A stretch of 64,000 nt of DNA from the NCBI GenBank assembly GCA_017543905.1, contig JAFYFC010000029.1, positions 1 through 64,000 of the forward strand. Direction: 5' to 3'. A program made the translations under genes and the position numbers. A model generated the notes under the pieces. It was not told the DNA's origin. It saw only the letters and a program-made list of their open reading frames with translations, and made no database searches. This document shows positions 8,204 through 16,884 of this stretch, piece by piece. Position 1 is the stretch's first letter. Every line of letters begins with the position of its first letter. This DNA comes from Clostridia bacterium. GTDB lineage: Bacteria; Bacillota; Clostridia; Christensenellales; Aristaeellaceae.

Positions 8204-8839
8204 CTACAGCAGCTTGAACGAGGCAAGCGACGCCTGAGCCGTGTTAAGGAAGCCGGCGTCAGGGCCAAAGAACGTGAAAATGTACATATTGCTGCCCGAT
8301 ACCAGATAATACTGGAAGAACATATACTGGCTGTACTGGAACTGGAGCTGCAGGATTTCAGCCACGGAATTGAACGTATACTTGGTGCAGTCGTCCTCGA
8401 CAAAGCGGATGACCGAAGAACCGTATTCGTCGCGCAGGCTCTGCTTGATCCGCTCCATTTCGTTTATGTACGTGTCGTTCGAGGAGCCGCCCGCAGGCCC
8501 GTAGATAAGTATCAGCCCGTCCTTTTTGCCCTCGGAGAAGCAGTACAGCACGTCGTTTTCCGCGTTTATGGAGTTTTTGATGGCGTTTACCTCGCTATAG
8601 CCCAGCACGTCGTAGGCAAACGTAAGCTCCTCCTCCGTGCTGCCGCTGCCTATTGCCGCCCATTCCGCAGGCATCGCAAGCGTATAGCCGTGCAGCGTAT
8701 TGACATATGCCTTCGCGGAAATCTCCGCAGCTTCATCACTGGGAGCGTCGGCTGCGCTTCCGGCGTCCTCCGCAGACCCGTATGTGCAGGGTGCGCAGAT
8801 CAGTATTAAAGATAACAACAACGCAAGCAGCTTTTTCAT
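8204..8839 (-). CDS. Secreted protein of unknown function
   Basis: I do not recognise a named family with confidence. The 211-residue protein begins MKKLLALLLSLILICAP, a signal peptide that probably cleaves near GSAED. An Asp/Ala/Ser-rich linker follows, then a mixed alpha/beta domain of about 160 residues containing HGYTLAMPAEW, an internal Y-G-P-A-G-G-S segment and an aromatic-rich C-terminus. The layout resembles the small exported domains with a YTL-x-x-PxxW opening found in PsbP-like or lipoprotein families. It has a GGAGG ribosome site and its own promoter, and converges with coaX. Confidence 0.68.
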   Translation of the reverse strand: MKKLLALLLSLILICAPCTYGSAEDAGSAADAPSDEAAEISAKAYVNTLHGYTLAMPAEWAAIGSGSTEEELTFAYDVLGYSEVNAIKNSINAENDVLYCFSEGKKDGLILIYGPAGGSSNDTYINEMERIKQSLRDEYGSSVIRFVEDDCTKYTFNSVAEILQLQFQYSQYMFFQYYLVSGSNMYIFTFFGPDAGFLNTAQASLASFKLL

Positions 8840-8863
8840 AGATACCTCCGCAGCATTTTATTA

Positions 8864-8892
8864 AGTATAACTCATTATTTCACAAATTACAA
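8864..8892 (-). promoter_or_regulatory. Promoter of the secreted protein gene ending at 8204
   Basis: On the minus strand the -35 is TTGTAA (8887-8892) and the -10 is TATACT (8864-8869), spacer 17. The start codon is about 25 bases past the -10. Confidence 0.6.
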
Positions 8893-8964
8893 GCATAAAT
8901 TTGTTCCATGCGAGGAAGTTTATTTAACTTTTCGAGTATTCATAAAATTGTAGTTGATTTTTGC

Positions 8965-8993
8965 TTGACAATACATGTCCCGAATGGTAAAAT
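8965..8993 (+). promoter_or_regulatory. Promoter of the T-box-controlled acyl-CoA ligase/iorAB operon
   Basis: The -35 is a perfect TTGACA (8965-8970) and the -10 is TAAAAT (8988-8993), spacer 17. Transcription would start near 9000, immediately before T-box stem I. Confidence 0.8.
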
Positions 8994-8999
8994 CCTGCA

Positions 9000-9264
9000 C
9001 ATCAAACGCGATGACCGAAAGCAAGTAAGCTGTTTCACGGCTTTCAGAGAGCTGCCGGAGGGTGCAAGGCAGTATCCGGGAGCAGCCGAATACAGTTCGT
9101 GAGCGGCAGGCAGAAGCTCAGGTGTGTAAGCCTTGACGGGCTCTCCCGTTACAGAGACAGGGTATCGCAAGGTACCCTATGAGGCCGCTTTCGTGAGGAA
9201 GCGGTAAACAGAGGTGGTACAGCGGTCATTCCGCCCTCTCGCTTGAGCGGGAGGGCGTTTTATT
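9000..9264 (+). promoter_or_regulatory. T-box leader, specifier UAC (Tyr)
   Basis: T-box leaders sense uncharged tRNA and allow readthrough when the matching amino acid is scarce. Stem I shows the AGAGAG bulge near 9046, the distal hairpin CTGCC/GGCAG (9052-9056 with 9068-9072) with loop GGAGGGTGCAA, and the loop-E motif AGTA (9024-9027) opposite GAA (9088-9090). GAA is followed directly by the specifier TAC (9091-9093) and a purine. Helix GCTG (9029-9032) with CAGC (9083-9086) flanks it. The T-box bulge reads TGGT near 9214-9217 and would pair with a tRNA ending ACCA, as tRNA-Tyr does. The terminator stem is 9232-9257 followed by TTTTATT, and the antiterminator pairs GAGG/CCTC and GCGG/CCGC. 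Tyr is my reading; Phe (UUC at 9096) fits the position less well. Confidence 0.88.
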
Positions 9265-9310
9265 ATATCCCGCAGACCCACACGGTCTTAATACGAAAGG
9301 ACATACTGCA

Positions 9311-10945
9311 ATGCCAATTACCGATCTGCTCAGAAAAAACTCCGCGATGTATCCCGAAGAAACCGCTCTGGTCGAGCTTAATCCGGAGGTGCACGAGCTG
9401 CGGCGCACCACATGGAAGGAATACGAGCTTATAGAACGTCCGCTCGGCCGCGCGTTCAGGCGCGAAATCACCTGGCGTGTATTCGACGAAAAAGCAAACC
9501 GCTGCGCAAATCTGCTGCTGAGCCGCGGCATCAGGAAGGGCGACAAGGTAGCGATACTGATGATGAACGGCATAGAGTGGCTGCCGATCTATTTCGGCAT
9601 ACTCAAAACCGGCGCGCTCGCCGTGCCGCTCAACTTCCGCTATACCTCGGACGAAATCAAATACTGTCTCGAGCTTTCCGACGCCGACGCTCTGTTTTTC
9701 GGCTATGAGTTTATCGGCCGCATAGAGGAAATCGCAGAGAAAATACCGAACGTAAAGCTGCTGTTCTATTGCGGCGACGGCTGCCCCGTGTTCGCGGAGA
9801 GCTACGTGCATCTGGTCGCGAACGAATCAAGCGCCGATCCCGCCGTCCCTCTGACCGACGACGATTTTGCGGCGATATATTTTTCATCCGGCACTACAGG
9901 CTTCCCCAAGGCGATACTTCACAAGCATCAAAGCCTCATGCATTCCGCTAAGGTCGAGCAGGCGCATCACGGGCAGACGCACGACGACGTATTTTTGTGC
10001 ATACCGCCGCTGTATCACACGGGAGCCAAAATGCACTGGTTCGGCTCGCTGATATCCGGCTCGAAGGCCGTGCTGCTTACAGGCGTGAAGCCCGCGACCA
10101 TCCTGTCCGCCGCCTCCGAGGAAAAATGCACAATAGTATGGCTGCTCGTGCCCTGGGCGCAGGACATACTCGACGCGATAGACACAGGCAAGGTCAGACT
10201 TGCGGATTACGACCTCTCCGCATGGCGGCTCATGCACATAGGCGCGCAGCCCGTGCCGCCGTCGCTTATCAAGCGCTGGAAAAGCGTATTCCCGAAGCAC
10301 GATTACGACACCAACTACGGGCTTTCCGAATCCATCGGCCCCGGCTGCGTGCATCTGGGCATAGAAAACATAAACAAAGTCGGCGCGATCGGCGTGCCCG
10401 GCTACGGCTGGCAGGTCAGGATCGTGGACGAGCACAGACAGGACGTAAAGCAGGGCGAGGTCGGCGAGCTGGCCGTGAAGGGTCCCGGCGTTATGACCTG
10501 CTACTACCACGACGAGAAAGCGACCAAAGAGGTGCTCGAGGACGGCTGGCTGTTTACCGGCGATATGGCGCAGATGGACGAGGACGGCTTCATTTACCTT
10601 GTAGACCGCAAGAAGGACGTAATAATCACCGGAGGCGAAAATCTGTATCCTGTACAGATAGAGGACTTTATCCGCGCGAACCCGAAGGTGAAGGACGTGG
10701 CTGTAATCGGCATGCCGGACGAAAGACTCGGAGAGATTGCCGCAGCCATAGTCGAAGTAAAGGAAAACGAGACTCTGAGCGAAGCGGAGCTTAACGAATT
10801 CTGTCTCGACCTTCCGCGCTACAAGCGCCCGCGCCGCATAATATTCGCAAAGGTCCCGCGCAACCCCACCGGCAAAATAGAAAAGCCCCGTCTGCGCGAG
10901 ATATACTGCGGAGAGAGCGTCGTAAAAACCCAGATAACCCGTTGA
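9311..10945 (+). CDS. AMP-forming acyl-CoA ligase, probably arylacetate-CoA ligase
   Basis: This 544-residue member of the adenylate-forming ligase superfamily activates a carboxylic acid as acyl-AMP and transfers it to CoA. The ATP-binding loop is SSGTTGFPK at residues 192-200, with the NYGLSES motif in the middle, GWLFTGD near 420 and the C-terminal catalytic Lys in NPTGKIEKP. The substrate is inferred from context. It lies directly upstream of iorAB, and in Methanococcus-type aryl-acid salvage an acyl-CoA ligase plus indolepyruvate oxidoreductase turns arylacetates into arylpyruvates. The Tyr T-box supports 4-hydroxyphenylacetate or related acids. An AAAGGA site precedes the ATG. The generic alternative is a medium-chain fatty-acid-CoA ligase. 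Confidence 0.85.
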   Translation: MPITDLLRKNSAMYPEETALVELNPEVHELRRTTWKEYELIERPLGRAFRREITWRVFDEKANRCANLLLSRGIRKGDKVAILMMNGIEWLPIYFGILKTGALAVPLNFRYTSDEIKYCLELSDADALFFGYEFIGRIEEIAEKIPNVKLLFYCGDGCPVFAESYVHLVANESSADPAVPLTDDDFAAIYFSSGTTGFPKAILHKHQSLMHSAKVEQAHHGQTHDDVFLCIPPLYHTGAKMHWFGSLISGSKAVLLTGVKPATILSAASEEKCTIVWLLVPWAQDILDAIDTGKVRLADYDLSAWRLMHIGAQPVPPSLIKRWKSVFPKHDYDTNYGLSESIGPGCVHLGIENINKVGAIGVPGYGWQVRIVDEHRQDVKQGEVGELAVKGPGVMTCYYHDEKATKEVLEDGWLFTGDMAQMDEDGFIYLVDRKKDVIITGGENLYPVQIEDFIRANPKVKDVAVIGMPDERLGEIAAAIVEVKENETLSEAELNEFCLDLPRYKRPRRIIFAKVPRNPTGKIEKPRLREIYCGESVVKTQITR

Positions 10946-10976
10946 CCATACGCATCAGAAAGCAAGGTGAGATTAT

Positions 10977-12704
10977 TTGAAAAAGCTAATGCTCGGCAAT
11001 GAAGCCATAGCGCGCGGCCTTTACGAGGCGGGAGTAAAATATATTTCCTCCTACCCCGGCACACCCTCCACGGAAATTAGCGAGGTGGCCGCCGAATATG
11101 ACGAAATGTACGCTGAATGGGCGCCGAACGAAAAGGTCGCGCTGGAATCCGCTTTAGGCGCGTCGCTTGCGGGCGCGCGCAGCTTTACCGCCATGAAGCA
11201 CGTGGGTTTAAACGTGGCGGCAGACCCCTTGTTTACCTCGGCTTATACAGGTGTAAACGGCGGGCTGGTCGTATGCGTCGCGGACGACCCCGCCATGCAT
11301 TCCTCACAGAACGAGCAGGACTCGCGCCATTATGCGCGCGCAGCGAAGCTGCCTATGCTCGAGCCCGCCGACAGCGCGGAATGCCGCGATTTCGCTAAAG
11401 CGGCATACGAGCTCAGCGAACGCTTCGATACGCCGGTGCTGCTGCGCACCTGCACGCGTGTAGCGCATTCCCAGAGCCTTGTGGAGCAGCGTGAGCGCGA
11501 GGAACGCGCGCTTATGCCCTACGCCAAAAATCCCGCAAAATACGTTATGAACCCGGGCTTCGCCTACAAGCGGCATTTCGCTGTAGAGGACAGGCTGCAG
11601 GAAATGGCGCGATACAGCGAAACCTGCGCGTTCAATTACGCGGATATCAGAGATACGTCTGTCGGCTTCGTGTGCGCAGGAACGTGCTATCAGTACGTGC
11701 GCGAGGTATTTCCGGACGCGAGCATATATAAAATCGGGCTTTCCTTCCCGCTGCCGCTCGAATCCATAAAAGCGTTTGCGGCCAAGGTCGAAAAGCTGTA
11801 CGTGGTCGAGGAGCTGGACGGCGTATTCGAAACCGAAATCAGAGCCGCAGGTATCCATGTGGACGGCGGCAAAGACCTGTTCGGGAATATCGGCGAGCTC
11901 AGTCAGTCCAAAATCGCCGCCGCGATGGGCGTTCCCGCCAAGGAAAACGCAAGCTTTACCGAAGCGCTTCCCGCGCGTCCGCCCGTCATGTGCGCAGGCT
12001 GTCCGCACAGAGGCGTGTTTTACACGCTTTCCAAGCTTAAGCTGACCGTGCTCGGCGACATAGGCTGCTACACGCTCGGCGCGAGCGCGCCTCTTTCCGC
12101 AGTCGACAGCGTGGTATGCATGGGCGCAAGCGTCTCCATGCTGCACGGCTTCAATACCGTGCGTCCCGAGGGCAGCGGCAAGTGCGTCGCGGTAATAGGC
12201 GATTCCACCTTCCTGCATTCCGGCATCACCGCGCTCACAGACATCGCGTACAACCGTTCTGTATCCACTGTGCTGATACTCGACAACTCCATAACCGGCA
12301 TGACCGGTCATCAGCAGAATCCCGCCACCGGTTATACCCTCAAAATGCAGGCCGTGCCTCCGGTAAGCCTCGAAAAGGTATGCGAAGGCGTGGGCATCAG
12401 GCGCGTGCGCAGCGTAGACCCGTCTGATCTTAAGGCGCTCGAAGAAGCGATAAAGGAGGAGCTTGCCGCAGACGAGCCGTCGGTCATAATCTGCAGGAAG
12501 CCCTGTATGCTGCTCAAATACGTAAAGCCCAATCCCCCCTTCAGCATAGAGCGCGAAAAGTGCAAGGCCTGCCGCTCCTGCATGAAGCTCGGCTGCCCCG
12601 CATTAAGGTTTGAGGCAGGCAAGGCGCTGATCGACAATACGCAGTGCGTAGGCTGCGGCTTATGCAAACAGCTCTGCGCATTCGGCGCCATAAAGGAGGC
12701 GTGA
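10977..12704 (+). CDS. iorA: Indolepyruvate:ferredoxin oxidoreductase, alpha subunit
   Basis: This 575-residue subunit binds thiamine diphosphate and interconverts arylpyruvates with aryl-acetyl-CoA plus CO2, using ferredoxin. The N-terminus reads KKLMLGNEAIARG, typical of IorA, followed by the SSYPGTPSTEI segment. CAGCPHRG is near residue 340, and the thiamine-diphosphate region contains the GDS and DNSITGMTGHQQNP motifs near 410-445. The C-terminus carries two 4Fe-4S clusters (C-x2-C-x2-C and C-x2-C-x2-C-x3-C types). The start is a TTG at 10977, supported by AAGGTGAG just upstream and by the family's usual N-terminus. It is followed by iorB after three bases and is controlled by the upstream Tyr T-box. 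Confidence 0.93.
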   Translation: MKKLMLGNEAIARGLYEAGVKYISSYPGTPSTEISEVAAEYDEMYAEWAPNEKVALESALGASLAGARSFTAMKHVGLNVAADPLFTSAYTGVNGGLVVCVADDPAMHSSQNEQDSRHYARAAKLPMLEPADSAECRDFAKAAYELSERFDTPVLLRTCTRVAHSQSLVEQREREERALMPYAKNPAKYVMNPGFAYKRHFAVEDRLQEMARYSETCAFNYADIRDTSVGFVCAGTCYQYVREVFPDASIYKIGLSFPLPLESIKAFAAKVEKLYVVEELDGVFETEIRAAGIHVDGGKDLFGNIGELSQSKIAAAMGVPAKENASFTEALPARPPVMCAGCPHRGVFYTLSKLKLTVLGDIGCYTLGASAPLSAVDSVVCMGASVSMLHGFNTVRPEGSGKCVAVIGDSTFLHSGITALTDIAYNRSVSTVLILDNSITGMTGHQQNPATGYTLKMQAVPPVSLEKVCEGVGIRRVRSVDPSDLKALEEAIKEELAADEPSVIICRKPCMLLKYVKPNPPFSIEREKCKACRSCMKLGCPALRFEAGKALIDNTQCVGCGLCKQLCAFGAIKEA

Positions 12705-12707
12705 CGC

Positions 12708-13277
12708 ATGGCGAAGTCAATCATGATAGTAGGCGTGGGCGGACAGGGAACGCTGCTCGCCAGCCGCATAATCGGATACGTGCTCGTAAACAAGGGCTTT
12801 GACGTAAAGCTCAGCGAGGTGCACGGGATGTCGCAAAGAGGCGGCAGCGTCGTGACGTACGTAAAATACGGCGACAAGGTGTACTCACCCATCGTGGACA
12901 AGGGCGAAGCGGATTTTATACTTTCATTTGAAGCGATCGAGGGCGCGCGCTACCTTGAAATGCTCAAAAAAGGCGGCACGCTCATAACCAACACGCACGA
13001 GATCTATCCCATACCCGTGATAACCGGAGCGATGAGCTATCCTGAAAATCCCACCGAGAAGCTGTCCGCGCTCTGCGACACTAAGGCGCTGGACGCGCTC
13101 GCGCTCGCGCGCGAGGCCGGCAGCGAAAAAGCCGTGAACACCGTGCTGATGGGCGTTTTGTCAAGGTATATGCCCGACATCGAAGAGGAGCTTTGGCTGA
13201 AAGCCATAGAGGAGCTGGTAAAGCCCAAATTCGTCGAGCTCAACAAGAAAGCGTTCATGCTCGGCAGAAACGCATAA
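12708..13277 (+). CDS. iorB: Indolepyruvate:ferredoxin oxidoreductase, beta subunit
   Basis: This 189-residue subunit is the gamma-domain partner of IorA. It opens with the nucleotide-binding-like VGVGGQGTLLASRI (residues 8-21) and has the conserved EVHGMSQRGGSV motif near 37-48, as in the 2-ketoacid oxidoreductase gamma/IorB family. With IorA it forms the cytoplasmic arylpyruvate oxidoreductase. The GGAGG site lies inside the end of iorA, so translation is probably coupled. A strong hairpin follows about 20 bases after the stop. Confidence 0.93.
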   Translation: MAKSIMIVGVGGQGTLLASRIIGYVLVNKGFDVKLSEVHGMSQRGGSVVTYVKYGDKVYSPIVDKGEADFILSFEAIEGARYLEMLKKGGTLITNTHEIYPIPVITGAMSYPENPTEKLSALCDTKALDALALAREAGSEKAVNTVLMGVLSRYMPDIEEELWLKAIEELVKPKFVELNKKAFMLGRNA

Positions 13278-13298
13278 AGCTACAGTATCTGCAAAGCA

Positions 13299-13330
13299 AT
13301 GGGGCTGCTGCACTCGTGCAGCAGCCCCAT
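13299..13330. terminator. Hairpin after iorB
   Basis: A perfect 15-bp inverted repeat (13299-13313 with 13316-13330) with GGGGCTGCTGC in the stem lies between the convergent iorB and the glycan-binding protein gene. It lacks a clear T run on either strand, so termination strength is uncertain. Confidence 0.6.
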
Positions 13331-13384
13331 CGCTATACCTGAATAAGTCTTATCTGTCCCGCGCGTCAGGCCGCGCGCGTTTCG

Positions 13385-15112
13385 TCACCACAGCGTGATT
13401 TCGCTTATGCACACGTCGTCGTATTTATCCGCGACATACGCGCCGATTATCACGAATCTGAATGTCTTGCCCGACACGCTCTTGCCGAAGCTCACGCTCT
13501 GGGGCGAGCGGGTGTCCTTCAGGCTGTATCTGCCCACGAACGTGCCGTCGCAGTACACGTCCAGCAGCTGTACGCGGCTGTTTAACTGCCAGTAGTCCTT
13601 GCCGTTTCTGATTTTGTCGTAGCCGTTCACGATCGTAAAGCCCGTGAAGGTGTAGTTCTTATAGCCCTGTATCTGCACCCACTGACCGTAGCTCCACGCA
13701 TATTCGCTCACGCACCAGCACGTGGAGGAATCGCCGTCAAAGGCTTTTTCTCCGTCCACGACGGGATTGTTGTCGACCAGATACGCGCTCTGAGTTACCG
13801 TGCCCGTCTTGGCGTTCAGCGTATTGCCCGAAGGCGGAGTAGAAGAGCCCGAGAACTGAGTGTATTTAAGGGATATCCACGCGGGAGTGCCGTTGTAATC
13901 TATCTTCAGCCACTCTACGTCGCGCTCGTCCACGCTGTGCTCTCCAAGATACGTCCAGCTGCTCGAGCGGTATGCGACGCCCAGGAGCTTGCCGGACAGG
14001 CTGGGCTGCTGACGCACGTTGGTGTTGCCGTTTATTATCGTTACGACGTCGCCGTAGGAATGCTTGTACGCGCCCTCACGCACGCTTGCCATGTTGCCGC
14101 TGACCCAGCAGGCGATGCCGTTGTAGCGCACGGAGTGCCACTTCACGCCGCGGCTGTCGGTCGTGGTCGTACCCAAGTAGCGCAGCGTTTCGCCTATCTT
14201 CATGTAGCCCATGAGCGAGGAGTTCTTGTCCGCGTATGCGCGCACGGGCACGTTGTCGTAGCCCATCACCACAAGGCCGTAATATGTGCTGTCGCTGCCG
14301 CCCGAGTCTGAGGAATTCGTCTTGAACGCAAGCCTTACCGAGGTGTCGGTATAAAGCTTGCCCGAAATACTGCCCTGCACGACGCCCAGATACGTGTAGC
14401 CGGTCTTGGCGCGAATATCCTTTATCTCATAGGACGAGCCGACAGTGAGATCGGTTTTGTAATAGTCCTGCACGTCGTTTGCCACGCGCGCGCCGTTTAT
14501 GTACACGTCGGCGGTCGCGAAGGCCTGGCTGGAATCGTAGTCCGCGCCGTCCAGTCTCCAGTTGAGGTCGAGGCTCACGCTTACGGTCTGCTCCTTGACG
14601 GTCACGTTGTCGTGCCACGCCCAGCCCGCAAAATACTGTCCGTACAGATTGCCGTACGTGGGATCGCCCCAGAACGAGGATACGGTGATCTTGTCGCCCG
14701 CGTGGATGAACCTGCCGTTGCCGAGGTATATGCCCATCTGACCGTAGTCGAAGGGATCGTATTTGGCAAGGGCGTCGCCCTTGAACACGAAGAACACGTC
14801 CGCGCCGACCGGCACGTCGTTCACATTTGTGGTAACGTGCGCCCGTCCCTGCGTTTTAAGGCTCGACCAGTACAGATTGGCCGTTCCCAGGCCGTACACC
14901 GCTTTAAAGCCCATCTTCTCCCACGCGCGGGACGCCCACAGCACGTAAAGGCCGCTGTAGCCGCTCGTGCCCGTCCACGCCTCGAGGTTCTTTACGGCGT
15001 CAGAAGCGGTCACGTATTCCGTATACGCAAGCGCGCCCGGCATGCACAGCACGCTGACAGCTATAGCTATCACACACGCAAGCGCCGCAATTTTCTTTAA
15101 ACCGTGTCTCAT
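13385..15112 (-). CDS. Secreted multidomain protein: cell-wall-peptidase-like N-domain, two SH3b domains, C-terminal glycan-binding domain
   Basis: This is a 575-residue exported protein. After the signal peptide (cleavage near ALAYTE) comes a domain of about 150 residues with GADVFFV and GQMGIYLGNGRFIHAG. Those strings resemble the NlpC/P60 or CHAP amidase core (G-x-H-x-G-I/Y-x-G-x-x-x-x-H), but I cannot point to a catalytic Cys. Two SH3b-like repeats follow, near LVVMGYDNVPVRAYAD and VVTIINGNTNVRQQPS. The end is a discoidin-like domain of the NADase-type glycan-binding kind (GEKAFDGDSSTCW). It probably sits at the cell surface and binds or remodels wall glycans. GGAGGG seven bases before the ATG at 15112 fixes the start; a start seven codons earlier lies inside that site. 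It is last in a three-gene operon. Confidence 0.75.
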   Translation of the reverse strand: MRHGLKKIAALACVIAIAVSVLCMPGALAYTEYVTASDAVKNLEAWTGTSGYSGLYVLWASRAWEKMGFKAVYGLGTANLYWSSLKTQGRAHVTTNVNDVPVGADVFFVFKGDALAKYDPFDYGQMGIYLGNGRFIHAGDKITVSSFWGDPTYGNLYGQYFAGWAWHDNVTVKEQTVSVSLDLNWRLDGADYDSSQAFATADVYINGARVANDVQDYYKTDLTVGSSYEIKDIRAKTGYTYLGVVQGSISGKLYTDTSVRLAFKTNSSDSGGSDSTYYGLVVMGYDNVPVRAYADKNSSLMGYMKIGETLRYLGTTTTDSRGVKWHSVRYNGIACWVSGNMASVREGAYKHSYGDVVTIINGNTNVRQQPSLSGKLLGVAYRSSSWTYLGEHSVDERDVEWLKIDYNGTPAWISLKYTQFSGSSTPPSGNTLNAKTGTVTQSAYLVDNNPVVDGEKAFDGDSSTCWCVSEYAWSYGQWVQIQGYKNYTFTGFTIVNGYDKIRNGKDYWQLNSRVQLLDVYCDGTFVGRYSLKDTRSPQSVSFGKSVSGKTFRFVIIGAYVADKYDDVCISEITLW

Positions 15113-15125
15113 GGTGATACCCTCC

Positions 15126-15941
15126 TCAGTCAACCTTTATATTGATGCCTTCGTCGGCAAGCGTTACAAGTATGCCATGTTCTGAAAGATCGGTCCTGAA
15201 TATTTGCATTCCGGCGTTTTCGAGCCTGCGCATAAGCGCTTCGTCGGGCGTGCCGGGCTTTTCCGCCGGATCGGTCGTGATGAGCGCGTATTTCGCGCCC
15301 AGCGTTTCAAGCTCAAGCAGCGAGCATACGTCGTTGTCCGCATGATTCGGCACTTTGAATATATCGCACGACAGGTCGTAATTTTGGGAAAGCAGGTCTC
15401 TTTCCTCTTTGTATTCCATATCGCCGGTAAGAAGCACCCGCACGGAGTTTATTTCAAGCATCATTACCAGCGAATTGTTGTCCTCGTCTCCGTATACCCG
15501 GCCCGGAGCAAGCACCGTGAATATACCGTCCACAGTATCGCCGGGATACAGCCAGGTCACCGTCTGCCCTCTGCGCGCGGCGGCCTGCGCCATCTGATGC
15601 TCGCCCGGTTCGCGGGCGTAATACGCGGATGCGTACCACGCTTCGATTTCGATGCTGCTCTTGGACAGCTTTTTGAGCCCGCCCGCATGATCCTTGTCGG
15701 TATGCGTAAGGAATACTCCCTTGAGCGTACTGACGCCGAAGCTTTCAAGCGCCGCCTGTACCCTATCGTAAGCTCCCGACTTCGCAGCGTCCACCAGATA
15801 TATATCGTCCCCGTTGAATACGAGTATCGCGTCGCCCTTGCCCACGTTTATCATGTACAGAAGCGGCGTTTCCTCGCATGCGCCCGCATGAGCAAGCGCC
15901 ATTATCGCCGAAAGCACAAACGCGCTGAGTATTTTAAGCAC
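15126..15941 (-). CDS. Exported metallo-beta-lactamase-fold hydrolase (ComEC C-terminal-domain-like)
   Basis: This 271-residue protein has a signal peptide (cleavage near AHAGACEE) and then a metallo-beta-lactamase fold. It contains the metal motif THTDKDHAGG, then a LLTGD segment and a VPNHADND segment, as in the stand-alone homologues of the ComEC C-terminal domain. ComEC-type domains are thought to degrade the non-entering DNA strand, but exported stand-alone versions have no settled substrate. The start is a GTG with GGAGG seven bases upstream. It lies between the SH3-like gene (18 bases upstream) and the glycan-binding protein gene (13 bases downstream), so the three are one transcript. 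Confidence 0.83.
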   Translation of the reverse strand: MLKILSAFVLSAIMALAHAGACEETPLLYMINVGKGDAILVFNGDDIYLVDAAKSGAYDRVQAALESFGVSTLKGVFLTHTDKDHAGGLKKLSKSSIEIEAWYASAYYAREPGEHQMAQAAARRGQTVTWLYPGDTVDGIFTVLAPGRVYGDEDNNSLVMMLEINSVRVLLTGDMEYKEERDLLSQNYDLSCDIFKVPNHADNDVCSLLELETLGAKYALITTDPAEKPGTPDEALMRRLENAGMQIFRTDLSEHGILVTLADEGINIKVD

Positions 15942-15959
15942 TTTCCGTCCTCCATTTAT

Positions 15960-16790
15960 CTATTTCCACGCAGACGGCGGCGCCCACGCCCTCTGCACAA
16001 GACCCGTTTCGGTCTCATAATCGAACATCAGCCAGCCGTTTTCCTGATAATACGCCTGCACCGTGATGCCGCCGGGCACATAGTATTTGGCCTTGGCGTA
16101 ATCGGTGCCCGGGCCGTACGACGGCGTATGGCCGGAAGTTATCTGCGCCCAAACGTACGTGTCGCTGTCATAGGGCACGTAGCCGTAATCGCTGATGCGC
16201 TTCATGCCCGTATACAGGCGGTAGCGCTTGCCGCCGGACGTGAACTCGTAGTATCCCCACGGGACACTGCTCGTGGCCTGATAGTATACCCGGTAAGTAA
16301 GATTCATCGAGAAGCCGCCCGCCTCCGTGAATCTGGTGCCGGGGCCGGTGCGCGTCGAAAAATCCATGATCGCTTTGCAGTAGCGCTGAGAATACGGAAA
16401 CTCCGGCACGTAGGTTTTGCCGTCCGTGGGAACGTAATCGGAGCCCGGATCGTAATAGTCGTCGTAATAATACCCGCTGTAGTCGCTGCCGTCCGGCAGC
16501 TCGAAGTTAATCCCGGTATAAGAGCCGACCTTATACAGATTGTCGCTGGTGATATAGCCCGCGTAATTGCCGTAGGCGACGCAGTAGCCCCAGCTGATCC
16601 CGGCGATATACATGACCACGCCGCCGTCAGGCACATATGCAATTATGCGGCGCGTATAGTAGTCGTAGGAATCGTAGAGCGGGCGCGCAGTCAGCACGCA
16701 CAATAAATCTCCCGGCAAAACCGAAGGCGCCGCCGAAGCAAACGCAGGCAGAAGCATAAGCACAAGCAGTAAACTCACGATCCGTTTCAC
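15960..16790 (-). CDS. Secreted Tyr-rich protein with SH3-like repeats
   Basis: This 276-residue exported protein has a signal peptide that cleaves near AFASAAP. The rest is rich in Tyr, Gly and Ser. It contains about three beta-rich segments of the bacterial SH3 type: one at DLLCVLTARPLYDSYDYYTR, one around MDFSTRTGPGTRFTEAGGFS, and one around SYGPGTDYAKAKYYVPGG. A central linker is Tyr/Asp-rich (near SGYYYDDYYDPGSDY). SH3b domains bind peptidoglycan peptides, so a wall-associated role is plausible. The start is a GTG with GGAGGG six bases upstream; an ATG two bases earlier is out of frame. It is first in the operon. Confidence 0.72.
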   Translation of the reverse strand: MKRIVSLLLVLMLLPAFASAAPSVLPGDLLCVLTARPLYDSYDYYTRRIIAYVPDGGVVMYIAGISWGYCVAYGNYAGYITSDNLYKVGSYTGINFELPDGSDYSGYYYDDYYDPGSDYVPTDGKTYVPEFPYSQRYCKAIMDFSTRTGPGTRFTEAGGFSMNLTYRVYYQATSSVPWGYYEFTSGGKRYRLYTGMKRISDYGYVPYDSDTYVWAQITSGHTPSYGPGTDYAKAKYYVPGGITVQAYYQENGWLMFDYETETGLVQRAWAPPSAWK

Positions 16791-16884
16791 ATGTATCCCT
16801 CCCCTTGCTTTTGCAAATCTGACGCAGCGCGCGTGTTAAAGTTCCGTTTTGAAAACAAAAACATTGTATTTACTGCATTTTAGC

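Noticed and set aside
9096..9098. TTC as an alternative (Phe) specifier of the first T-box
   Set aside because: It lies outside the GAA-specifier-purine position and its TTCG pairs with CGAA at 9016-9019, so TAC fits better.
13331..13384. Second hairpin of CG repeats after iorB
   Set aside because: A CGCGCG inverted repeat is present but has no T run; probably part of ordinary G+C-rich intergenic sequence.
15204..16706. 500-codon plus-strand open frame across two genes
   Set aside because: It is antisense to the exported hydrolase and SH3-like genes, Arg/His-rich in composition, and has no family motif.
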